A DNA stretch of 64,000 bases, from assembly GCA_014871385.1 (NCBI GenBank), contig CM026426.1, positions 82,193,566-82,257,565 on the forward strand, given 5' to 3'. Positions 35,164-45,800 of the stretch are shown here, piece after piece. Source of the stretch: Ceratodon purpureus. Taxonomy: Eukaryota; Streptophyta; Bryopsida; Pseudoditrichales; Ditrichaceae. Under the pieces are notes generated by a model that was given only the letters and a program-made list of their open reading frames with translations, searched no databases and had not been told where the DNA came from. The position numbers and the translations under genes were made by a program. How positions within the stretch are numbered: position 1 is the stretch's first letter; each line of letters opens with the position of its first letter.

Positions 35164-37303
35164 TCACAGGTGACAAGCATATGCCACGGGTTGATCGTAT
35201 TTACTAGTTAGATTATGGGCTAACATAATCCCCACTGCGATGTTGGATGCATCAATTTGCACATGAAACGGCTTGGTCCAGTCGGGTGCACACAATATTG
35301 GGGCATTAGAGTATGCTAGTTTGATTTTTTCAAGGGCGGCTTGGGCTGCAAGGGTCCAATCCTGTGGGTATATATACTTAGCATGGTTAAGTGCAGTGGT
35401 TGGGGCAGTGATATGAGTCAGCTTCTCTATGTATATTCTGTTGAACTGTGATAATCCCAAGAGTCGTTGTACGCCCTTTTGGTTTGTGGGTGGTGTGATT
35501 TCCAGAATGTCCTTGATTTTCTTGGGGTCAGGAAGCTTCCCAAACTTGCACATGATATATCCTAGGATGACCCCAGCAAAGAATAATAACATGCATTAAT
35601 GAGCGTTTAAGCTAATCCCATTGGCATGGCGTGCATGGAAAATTTGTCAAAGTTGGGTGACATGGTCCCTCATTTGCCCATAACTATTCCGTCATTTAGT
35701 TAGATTTGGAAGAATCTTTTTAAGTGTGGTCTGAAAATCAATTCCATGACGCGTTGAAAAGTCATGGGTGCATCCAAAGGTCATCCTTTCAAATTGATAA
35801 GGGCCCCATTCGATTGAGAAAGTTGTCTTATTTTTATCTTGCTCTGCCATGGCAACCTCGTGATACAGTGAAAAATAGTCCAAAAAAGAGTACATTTTGT
35901 AGCCTCCTATCTCATAGATAATTTCTTCCATATATGGCAAGGGGTAATGGTCTTTCTTGGTTTCGGCATTCAGTTTTTGGAAGTCTACGCAGATTTGGAG
36001 CGTTCCATTTTTCTTGGGGATAATCACCATGGGAGATAGCCACGGAGCGGAGTCTACTGGTGATATAAACTAGGCCTTCAGTAATTTATCCAGCTTGGCC
36101 TAGACCTGTACTGCGTAGTTTGGGTTCATTCATTACCTTCTCTCTTGGACTGGGGTAGCATTGGGAACAAGGTCAATTGTGTGCTTTGCCAACGTCCAAG
36201 GTATTCCTTTTAGGTCCTCATGACCCCATGCAAAAATGTCTTGGTATTTATTAAAAAGTTTGATTGCAGCTTTTTAAACTTGATTTGGTACATCCGCGTT
36301 GATATTGATGTATCTAGGGTTGTCCAGGGTTTCTAGGTTCACTAGTTCCACCTTGTCTTTTGCACCATGGGTCCATTTGGTAATGACATGTTTTTGCAGA
36401 GTTCGCTTGCGGGCAAGGCTTTGACTGTCACTAATTCCTTAAGTTATATCCATTTTGTCTTGGTCAGCTACCATGCTAACTAAATAGATTTCTTCCAACG
36501 GATTTAAGTCAGGGTTGGCTTCGAATACCGAGGCTTGTTGTTTTTAAAATAAACCTCCTACCCAGCTTGTCCCATCCTTGTGACAAATCTCGTTAGCTTT
36601 GGCCCTTGTGATACAATTATCTACCGGGATAATCACTGTTTTGCCTTGACGTTGTATACGTATTTGGTTCCTAGACCAGTCATGGATGGCGTTCATATCT
36701 TGTAACCATGGTCGCCCAAGGATGACAGGGAAGTTACTGCTATCAAATATATCAATGATGACAAAGGTGGCTGGTGTGGAAACACCATGGGTGGTGATGG
36801 CAACAGTACAAAGTATACCTAAAGGTGTGACTGGGCATCATTAGCCATGCGGAGTATGAATTAAGCGAGCTTAGGTGAAAGTAAGCCCAAATGTTTTCTC
36901 AGCTGATTGCTCATGACATTAACACCGGAACCCCCATCTACCAACACATTCGTAAGTTCATGGCTTCCAAGCTGTAGGCGGATGACAGCAGCATTCGGGT
37001 CAAGCGTGGTCGCATTAACTTCAATGACCTCACATTCGGTCGTCCCTCCACGTAAGGCTGCTTACTACAAGTATTTTTGGAGTATTCGACTCAACTTTAA
37101 TTTTGCCCCCAAGTAAGGTCTTCCGGGTCGACTCCAAACTCCAACATACTTTGGGCAACTCCAAGATGGTGACATTTAGGTCTGGTTATGTAGTCGTACT
37201 TGGCGTACATGTGGAACAGATATGGAGAAAGGAGAGAATGTTTCTTCCCTATCCTGGAAATCAATTTCAAGACCACGTCATGCAGTATTACTCCCCAGTT
37301 CAC
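35164..37303 (-). mobile_element. Ty3/gypsy-type retrotransposon, truncated internal region
   Basis: Read on the minus strand: an unidentified N-terminal module (NWGVILHDVV, 37303-37097), an aspartic protease start (LVDGGSGVN near 36940) and VILGRPWLQD near 36715, reverse transcriptase segments (36030-35692; YSFLDYFSLYHEV), and the beginning of RNase H (FHVQIDASN near 35250). It stops abruptly at 35164 inside RNase H, 18 bases from the end of the CACTA-associated ORF, so integrase and 3' LTR are absent. Frames change and stops occur between the modules, including around the position of the YxDD catalytic box. No LTR was found. Confidence 0.8.
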
Positions 37304-37446
37304 CTCTCGCTGCCCAAATATTGCTCCGAAAAAAGATGTTTGCCACAGTTTTGGTTACCCGGCTTGGCTTCTCCGGATAGAGCACTAGAACAAGGAACTC
37401 TAGAACCCATCTCTCCCTCGGATTCCCACAATCTACTATCGTCCTT

Positions 37447-37899
37447 CTAATTGATCTGCTTCACGAACATATTGACCAAGAATTTATCCGCCCTCCCGGC
37501 CCAGCTAAGTCCCTGTCGAGAGAATGTATATACGTTCGCCCAATGATGCAAGAACCATGATCCGGGATCTCTCCTTATAGTTCCCTCCCACTGGTTTCCA
37601 CTATCCACTATGAACTCTTTCACCATCTCGCCATTCAACATTATCCAAGGGTGTGTTAAGAGACTTAGACATCCCATCCGGGTGAGGTCTTCTACCTATT
37701 GTTGCTTTTTGTGCTTCCCTCTCGGAATTGAAGGAGCAACGGATCTAAGCCCAACCGTGTAGTGCGCCATAGCTACAACTTTCTCTCTCCCTATTCGGCC
37801 ACTGCCAAACTCGACAAACAAGACCCCTAGCAATCCAACTACGGATGAATTGCAAAAACTCCTCACCACTCGTTCACTCCCTCTACTCCATAGCTGCAA
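37447..37899 (-). pseudogene. N-terminal retroelement-associated ORF pieces
   Basis: Two minus-strand frames (37899-37696 and 37677-37447) continue the direction of the gypsy-type element and contain WFLHHWANVYTFSRQ and GRADKFLVNMF. They end in a TAG at 37447 and read into the module at 37303. I take them as the gag-side part of the same element; the family is not one I can name. Confidence 0.4.
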
Positions 37900-39834
37900 A
37901 AGGATCTCATAACCCTAAACTCCCATGCTTATATACAAACCATCTCTTAAGGATAACCGCCAACTGTACCTGCCACTAACCGTTACTTTCATCATCACAA
38001 CCGTTTCACCACATCGGATCTGGAACAGCTGCTGTAACGGTCACTTGGCCGAAACGGATCCGACTTTCCTATATGGGAGTAACAGCGTCTTAACTCTTTT
38101 TACTACTTCCGCTGATCCAATTTTTCTTAACTATCAAATCGGATCAATTTATGTCTAATTTTACCTACTTAACTAAAAAAATGAAAGGTACTATAAATTC
38201 TAGTTCCGGTCTAATCAAATTTCGGAAATTCTAATTTTTTGAGGTTCTTACATGTGCTACAACAAAGGTATTGCTAGAAAGAATGATCTTTCCATTTGAT
38301 TTGGCCTATGTCATGGATGATATGCTAAAGAAAGGTTGTTCTCACTCATGTGGGAGCACGCTACACTAGGTACACTTTGAACAGATTTTTGAAGTACTAT
38401 CAACGTGCTCGTTGGCTCATATAAACTTTAAATACCTTTTTGATTTGATAAAAGTTGTTCAACTTAGGTATTGTGTGCTTTTTGCAACTAGACTCTACAT
38501 TGTCAATAGCAAGATTTGCCACAAGTTGTGGCAAGTTACTAGATCGGGTCTAACTTCAAGATATTGGTTGTTTTTGTCTCGCACTTCCAACGTGGCTCTC
38601 CCATTAGAGGTTAGTGTTTGTTAGTTTTTCCTTGTGAGTTTCTCTTGTTACCGTTGACAACATGACACACTCTATTCTTATTGTTGGAATAGTGACTTAG
38701 ACTTTGCAACATAGTCAAAGAGTGATTATTTGCAATTGAAAACATAATACCAAAGCGTTTACAGTAATATTCAAAAAGTTCATGGTTTGTGTGCCAATGC
38801 ATGTTTGAGGCGTGAACTTCAAATTTATGTCTATTCTTTCCTTTCCTTTTCTTGTCTTTTCTTACATTTTTTTTTTTCTTTTTTTTTTCTTCTCTTTTCT
38901 TGTCTTTTCTTTCATTTTTTTAATTTTTTTTTCCTTCTCTTTTCTTTAGTTTTAAGTAAGAAATGTTGGCGCTACAAAGTTATCTATTGCGGTAATTGTA
39001 TTGAGGAGCTAAAATTCAAAGAAGAGCAAATTCAGAGGAAATAATGAATTGTTGGTTGTTGTTGAGGATGGAAAGACCAACTCAAGAGAAGAAGGAGGTG
39101 GAAATCAAGTTAATCAGGGTATATGAGAAGGACAAGGCATAAGTAACGATGTAATATTGAAGAACTTTGAAGGTTAGTTCTACAATGAAGATTGAAGGCT
39201 AGGGTCACATTGGAGGTTGCAATGCCTACACAAATTTTGTTTTTGTACTTATTGAATTCTATTTGATACAATAAGTTATTTTTAGTATGGCATTGGATTT
39301 CAATTAACGGTTTGGCTTTCACCGTTATCTTGTCATTTTTAATATTATAAGTGGTTTCTTGTATGACATTGAGTTTTAGATTCAAAGCTACAAGATGTTT
39401 TATTTCTAGAAGGATATAAGCCAAAACTATTCAAAAATTGAGGGTGTGCAACCATCTTATAGGTCTACTCTATTCTTTTAGTGTGACAATGTTAAAGCTA
39501 AGTGGCAACAAAAACTAGGGCTATGTTTTACTACTAGTGGTACTTCTGTTTCATATTGTTTGTTTTATTAATTCATTACTTTTAAGTGTGTATTGGTTGT
39601 TTATGGTGACATTGTTTTATTTCCAAATGCATTTGTTTTTTATTCTAATTTCTAGTTTTCTTTGAAGATGCAAAGAAAGCGAGCGCATTTTTTTAATTTT
39701 GCGACAATGGAATGGAATGTGACTAGTAGAGTGAAGACCAAATCTTCCATTGTATATTTCAAGATAGAAAACAGCCAAATTGCATCCATGTTAAAGCTTG
39801 AGTACTTCTAAAACATGCATATAATTTTGCTAAT
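37900..39834. other. Spacer with pyrimidine-rich tract
   Basis: No gene is recognisable. A long T/C-rich tract (TTTTCTTTTC-type) runs from about 38835 to 38945 and explains the Phe-rich frame there. The right end or LTR of the gypsy-type element could be hidden in 37.9-38.3 kb but shows no clear ends. Confidence 0.4.
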
Positions 39835-40300
39835 GGCATAGAGGAGCTGAAGTTGGACAAGCAATTGGCCGTGATGGCTAAGAAATTGGCTGCACAAGAC
39901 ATGAGACTTGCACTATTAGTGGTCAAGTCTTGTCTGTCTAAGTTGTCGTCTCATAAAGTGGCACATCAACAAACTTGCAAAACACGGGCAAAACGCTTGA
40001 CTTGGCAAAGCTGCTCGAAGACCAAAAGCGGGCACTTGCAAGCAAGAAGGCTCAAACAATAGAAAAGGACCATGGAACTCTTAGGAGAACTCTTACTTAG
40101 AATGTTGAACATAGTTCATATAAAACAAGTAGAACCTAAAAATCGCAAATTCAAGGTTCTACAATCTTCTTTTAGAATTGTTGTGGTCAAATTTGGATCT
40201 TACAACCCAAATTTAGTTAGGAGAACCCGTCCCGCAAGACATCGAACTAATGGCCGACTTATGGTTCTCCAAAGATTTTAATGGGTATTCTTTAGTGTAC
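39835..40300 (+). other. Possible decayed helical coding fragment
   Basis: A plus-strand frame from 39853 reads LAVMAKKLAAQDMRLALL, a helical segment, and a similar IEELK-type phrase occurs near 39000. This may be remains of a coiled-coil gene, but no family is evident and the frame soon degenerates. Confidence 0.2.
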
Positions 40301-40921
40301 TCTGGCAAAAAGTAGCTGGCAGGATTAAGTCACTTGCACCTTATAGCCTACAATCAAAGCCTCTCATAGCGTAATTGCTTGTCTAGAATGTTGCTTTGTC
40401 TAGAGGGAGCTTTGACAGTAGTATGCTTAGGGCATATACCGCACAATGTTTTTGTCCCACCAACCTCAACTACTAGAGAAAGTTGGCGTTCAAGTGCCCC
40501 ACCGGGCCATAAATGGAACTTGCTAATACATAAATCTTGGGCGCTACACCTTTGTAAAGCCAATTTCTCTGAATAGTTAAGGGCCCTTGCTATCCTTCTC
40601 CTTCTCCTTTAAAATAGCAACTTTGTAGTTCATTTTGACCGAAGGGTCCACTCTTAAGTTAAAGATTATTTTTTATCACAAATGTCAAGGTATACAGGGT
40701 TTCAATAAAGGCAAACAAGGGTGTTGGTCAAGAGGAACTACCAGAAGTAAAGTCAAACCTAATCTTTGTAACTTCTATCATGTAATAAAAATTCCAATCT
40801 TCAAATCAAAATATTTTAAGCACCTCAAAATAATGAAATGTTTGAAAATCGTAAATGAAAGATTAAAAATTAAAAATAGGTAACTAGTTGGATAAACCAA
40901 ATATTTAAAGATGATTTTTGA

Positions 40922-41035
40922 AAATCCAAAAATATAAATTAAAGATCCAAAAATGAGAATTAAAGATCCCAAAATGAGAATTAAAGATCCAAAATGAAAC
41001 TTAAAGATCCAAAGAAGAAATTTAAATATTCAAAA
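40922..41035. repeat. Short tandem repeat, about 20-base AT-rich unit
   Basis: Four to five imperfect copies of a unit like TTAAAGATCCAAAAATGAGAA lie end to end, just before a TA microsatellite. Confidence 0.75.

Positions 41036-41037
<2 letters not shown>

Positions 41038-41091
<54 letters not shown>
41038..41091. repeat. (TA)n microsatellite
   Basis: An uninterrupted TA dinucleotide run of about 54 bases is embedded in a very AT-rich kilobase (about 40800-41750) that has no gene. Confidence 0.95.
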
Positions 41092-41095
<4 letters not shown>

Positions 41096-41869
41096 TGATA
41101 AAGTATAAACTTTTATAATTTGTATATAGTATGAAAAATTATATTATGTTTATACAAAGAATAATATATATGTTAATAAATTGTGAAAACATATATAACT
41201 TATAGAAAAAAAAATACATACAACTTATAGAATACTAAAATATATGAAATTTATATAGTATGAGAATACATATCTATGAAGTATAAAAATATGTAATGAT
41301 TGGCCAACCTCAAAAATATACGAAGACTTACATCAACTAAAATATAGTTTATTATCAAATTACTTTGGCTTTATATACTATTTATTATTTGTTATAAATA
41401 AAAGTAGATAGTAATCTAGAATTAGTGGAGAATAAAATAAATTCTAAATTAAGATTGTATTATGGCTTTTAAAAAACACATTACAAAAAACATAAATTTA
41501 GAAAAGAAGAAAATAAGCTTAATTTTAAATTTAGATTGTAGTATATTTTTAAAAATATACTATTGAAGTTATAAATTAAAAATAAGATAACAAAAATGAT
41601 GCTATATTTAGGTTTTCATATAACTTTGTTTAGATACACTATTGAAGTCCAAATCACAATCCTATGAAGGAGTGCCTTAGAAAAAATGAGTTAAGCTAAA
41701 TTATTTAACTAAGGGTAACCCTAGATGAAAACTAGAAAAATGATTCAAATTTAAACAATGCTTTATGGTTTGTACCAAAGGAATAGACTTGGACACTGCA
41801 CAACAAATTATATTTTAGAATTTTTGAGGCACAGCACTCAACCCCCGTCCAACCCTCTCCTCCATAATT

Positions 41870-41931
41870 CCTCCAACAGTGCCTCCATATCAAGGGCTGT
41901 TTGGAGGGTGCGGTGTAGATGCTCTAAGAGA
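41870..41931 (-). mobile_element. Possible end of PIF/Harbinger-type element or MITE
   Basis: GATGCTC followed by TAA at about 41919-41931 mirrors TTA followed by GAGCATC at about 50871-50881. In plant Harbinger elements a TTA/TAA target duplication adjoins a terminus starting GAGCATC or similar. The element would extend to the left; I did not find its other end. Confidence 0.3.
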
Positions 41932-42115
41932 GACGAATATCGAAACTATCATTACCTACACGAGTCGGTATTACTACTTTCCCGGAACTAACATTATCTA
42001 CACGAGTCGTATGTTGGGCTACCTAAAATCCATTCAGTTTGTAGATAGAGCGGGCTTTGTTTTGAATAAGGCCGATGTGAGTGTTCATTGCATTTTCATT
42101 TGCATCGCCATCGCC

Positions 42116-42130
42116 ATGCCGCGCCGTTAG
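42116..42130 (+). promoter_or_regulatory. Minimal upstream ORF in MTB leader
   Basis: ATG-CCG-CGC-CGT-TAG, four codons, in the TC-rich region upstream of MTB. It would be in the leader only if transcription starts above it, which is not shown. Confidence 0.3.
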
Positions 42131-42276
42131 CAGCCTCCATCGGCCGCCACGCCCACTCCGACTGCGAGCTCTCTTCTCAGTCCGATTCTTCTCTCGATCC
42201 TCTATCTGCTGCATTTTACCGCGCGTGAATTGGTGCCCAATTGAGGATATTGTCCCCCTTGCAAGGAACTCGTCTC

Positions 42277-42408
42277 ATGGTGTGGAGTAGCGACGTCGGG
42301 GGCGCATTGCGGGCAATCGTCTTGTCTCCTTCAGGGGCTTCAGGGAGTTCAGGTGTGTTGAATAACTTGAATGTGGTCTGGGAGGGTCGCTGGGTGTTGG
42401 AGAGCTGA
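42277..42408 (+). promoter_or_regulatory. Upstream ORF, 43 codons, in MTB leader
   Basis: An ATG-to-TGA frame out of phase with MTB. A leader intron starting near the GGTGTG at 42350 would disrupt it, so its presence in the mature leader is uncertain. Confidence 0.3.
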
Positions 42409-42637
42409 ATTTTCGACTATTGGAACTGAATTAGGGTTTTCATGACTTAGTTTGGTATCCAAGGAGTTTTGGATGTTTGATTGGTTTTCGGAGCGGTTGA
42501 TGAGGGGGTGTGGAGGTGATGTGAGGACTGAGATGGTGGAGAGATGGGTGAGGAGGTGAGGGGAGAGCGCTGTGGCTTTTTACGGGTCTGTTTGGTTGTG
42601 GTTGGGAAGTTTTGTTAGGGGAAAGGATGTAGGGTTA

Positions 42638-42781
42638 ATGGAGAAGAATGAAGCTACAGTGGTGGATGGCATTGATGATAAAGTGGTGGATAGCATTGAT
42701 GAGGGTGTGTTGGTGATGAAGTGGAAGGATGTGGGAGTGAATTTCATGCCAGGAAAGGGGGCACTGGAGCAGAGGGCATGA
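42638..42781 (+). promoter_or_regulatory. Upstream ORF, 47 codons, in MTB leader
   Basis: ATG 42638 to TGA 42781 encodes an acidic peptide with a near-duplicated VVDGIDDK/VVDSIDEG segment. It ends 67 bases before the MTB start and is in another frame. Confidence 0.35.
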
Positions 42782-42830
42782 AGAGTTGGAGTGGGTAGGG
42801 GGGGTTGCATTGCGGGTCCTAAGGGTCTGG

Positions 42831-42848
42831 ATGCATGCTGGGGCATAG
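42831..42848 (+). promoter_or_regulatory. Five-codon upstream ORF abutting the MTB start
   Basis: ATG-CAT-GCT-GGG-GCA-TAG ends at 42848 and the MTB ATG begins at 42849, in the same frame with no gap. This stop also fixes 42849 as the first possible start of the long frame after 42831. It could act by termination and local reinitiation; that is inference. Confidence 0.5.
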
Positions 42849-45800
42849 ATGGGAAGTCCCGGAGAAGGAGACAGGGAGAAAGACCTTTCGAAGAGGCGGA
42901 AGAGCGAGAGTTCGCATTATGTGAAAGCTCGCCACTGGGAGGACGAGGAGGGATATGATGAGGATCGGAGGCATCGGTCCAGTAAGGCGAAGAAGAGCAG
43001 CAAGGGTGATCGGGAGAGAGAGAAAGCTCGGGAGAAAGATAGAGATAGCGAGCGGGAGAGAGAGAAGGAGAGGGAGCCTGAGAGAGTCGGTAGGTGTAGG
43101 GATGAGTATTATGAGAAAGTGGAGAAACGGTTGCACGCTTCGAGGGAGGACAGGCACGAAGAGGTAGCGGAGAGACACGATTGGGAATTTGTGGAATCCC
43201 GGGCAGGGAGCAGTAAGAGAAGGAATTCGTCTGAGAAGTTGGGCAAGAAGATCGAAGCTGTTGTGGTGAGGGAAGATAAGGAAGGCGTGGGAGCTGATTA
43301 TGAGGTCAACGTTGTTGAAGGTCCAGTTTGGAAGCATGAGAGGGCTTATGAGCTGGAAGAAGAAAAGGTGAAGAAAGCTGAACCTCGCGTAGCGAAGTCG
43401 CCGGAGAAGGAACGAGGCAGAAAGGGGGAACTTAGAGACGGGCGGGATGAGAAATACCGGAAGAGTGATTCGAGGACCGCCAGAGGTGAAGGTCTTGACG
43501 AGGACTTTGCAAGAAAGAAAAGTTCACACCGAGGAAGACATCATGTAAAAGAAGATGATGGAGTATGGAAGAAAGAGAGTAAACCTGAGAGAGGTCATGA
43601 CTACGTTGAAGTGGTCGTCCGAAAGTTAGAAACTAGAGCAGAGAGATTTTTGGAGACGGACGACGAGAAGGTACGGTCAAGTAATACTTACGTGGAGGAA
43701 GCGCAGAATAGCGAGATAGAGAATTATCAGAGGGCTGATTTGAAGGTTGATCTGAGGGCTGAGAGAGTTTATGAGTCTCAAGACAGCCTCAGAACAATTA
43801 AAGGCGATTATAGGGTTGTTAGAACACATGATAATGACGATGAAACGAATTACGAGATTGACTTCCTGCACGAAAGAGCTGGGAAGATCGTCACAAGCTC
43901 TGGAATGGAGCCAAGTCAGCCAAAGTGCCGGAAAAATGTGGAGGAAAAAAAATCAGGGGGACGCATTGGGCGCGTTTATTCGCGGAATGATGAGAAAGAT
44001 CTCAGGAATACGGAGTTGCAATTAGAGGCAGGTGAGCGACATGTCGAAAGTATTGGGGTTGAGAATTACCCTCGTAGTTCGAATCGAAATGAGAAGAGCA
44101 GGGAACATGTGGGCCGGGACAGAGGCACTGGTGACAGAGATAGGTCTTACACCGGCGTCGTTGGTGTGGAAGAGCCTACTGATTCTGTGGATTCGAAACA
44201 GCTGCATAAATGGGAGCGTGAGCTTAAGCGCAATGGTACTGGGAAGAGTCACGGAGACTTAACCGAGAGGGAAGAAAGCAAGAAGGATAGGGTCAGTAGA
44301 GTTCAACGAATTGGTGAAGACAGGGCTGCGGCAAGATCTGAGCATCGGAAGGAGGTGAAGGATCTTCCTGGATCCTACGAAAATGTTTCAGAGAGCAGGG
44401 GTGAGAAAGGGAGCACGAGTCATGGTCGTCGAAAGGAAAGAAACTTATCTCGCTGGGATAAACATGAGCTCATGCTGGAAGAGATCGTGGAGCTGGTGCG
44501 GGAAAAGAATTCGCGAGGAGGAAATGGAACTGAGGAGATACAGAGCAAATGGGACGAACCTGAAGAAGATACACTCAGCAACAGGGCGTTGGAGAATGAA
44601 CGAGAAAGTGGACTTCGAGAGCTAGACACAGTGGATGCAGTCCAGAGTGAAGAGGCGGAAGAGGGAATTAAATATGCAGTACTTAAGAATCTAGGGAAAA
44701 GTGAGCCGATTGTTCATTACGAGCTATCCCAGGATTTTGAGAAAATTGTGACAAGTGCAGAGGCTGACCCAGGAGGTGAAGAACAAGGTGACGAAAGTCA
44801 ACTAGAGAAGCCTGAACGTCATCGGAGAGCAAAAGAGAGACTGGAAAGGGAGGATTCGGATGAGTGGGAGAAAAGTGCACATCACAAGGAAAAAATGGAG
44901 AGAGACTGGAGGGACGATAATCATCATTTCGATTATGATCTGCAGGGCGGGAACAAGTCGGAGTGGGACGATGTCGAAGATGGAAGCAAGCTTGAAGGTG
45001 AAATGGAAGAAGGCACCGAGGAAGTACGAAAGTCGGGACGGCGACGTGGGAGAGATACCCTGGAACGAGAAGATTATGACTTTGGAGGAAGATTCTTAGC
45101 AAGGGATGAGAAGGACAGGGATAGAGAGAGGGGACGGGAAAGAGAACGGGAGAAGGAGAGAGAAAAGGAACGGCAAAGGGAAAGAGACAAAGGGATAGAG
45201 AGGGGGAGAGATCGGGGAAGAGAAAGGGAAAGGAGGGATGAGCATAATTGGGATGAACATCTACGTAAAGGTAGTGAACGTTATGAGGAGAGGTATCATG
45301 AACACGACATTGGAGGGAGGTCCAGCGTTAGGGGAAGAGAAGACAGACTAGATCATGACAGGGAAAAATATAGATCAAGAGAAGCGGGTCGAGAGGAGCT
45401 GGATGACAGACATGGAAGATTGAACTGCAGGGACAGACGGGAAGAGGAGAGGACAGGAAAGCTGGCCTCTAAGGAGTTGATTCGTGACTTCGTGCGGGGA
45501 GCTTCTGTGGCCAGAGAGAAAGAAGAAGAGGATAGACTTCGGAGGTTACGATTGGAAGAAGAGAAAGGAAAGAAACCAGCTTCGAGAGAGTTTGTTGATG
45601 AAACAAGGTTGGTTGGAAGTAAGGCTGATGATCTTGTGGATAGAGTTTGGGGAATTGGAAAGGATAGTGGTCTAGACTTATCTGATGATGGGGGCAGGCT
45701 GAAGGGAAAGTATGGTAAAGTCGTGACGTCCTCTCGAAGTCCTGATGATCGAAGAGAGTCCTATAAAAGTGTTAAAGCTGTGATAACAACGCGGAGTCCA

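Noticed and set aside
41038..41091. Origin or matrix attachment signal at the TA run
   Set aside because: A simple dinucleotide microsatellite explains it.
42572..42781. 69-aa protein-coding gene upstream of MTB
   Set aside because: It would need a GTG start; the ATG form at 42638 is short and is better treated as a possible upstream ORF.
42819..43337. 172-aa minus-strand ORF opposite MTB exon 1
   Set aside because: Shadow of the Arg/Glu-rich coding strand; composition follows from the antisense of purine-rich codons.
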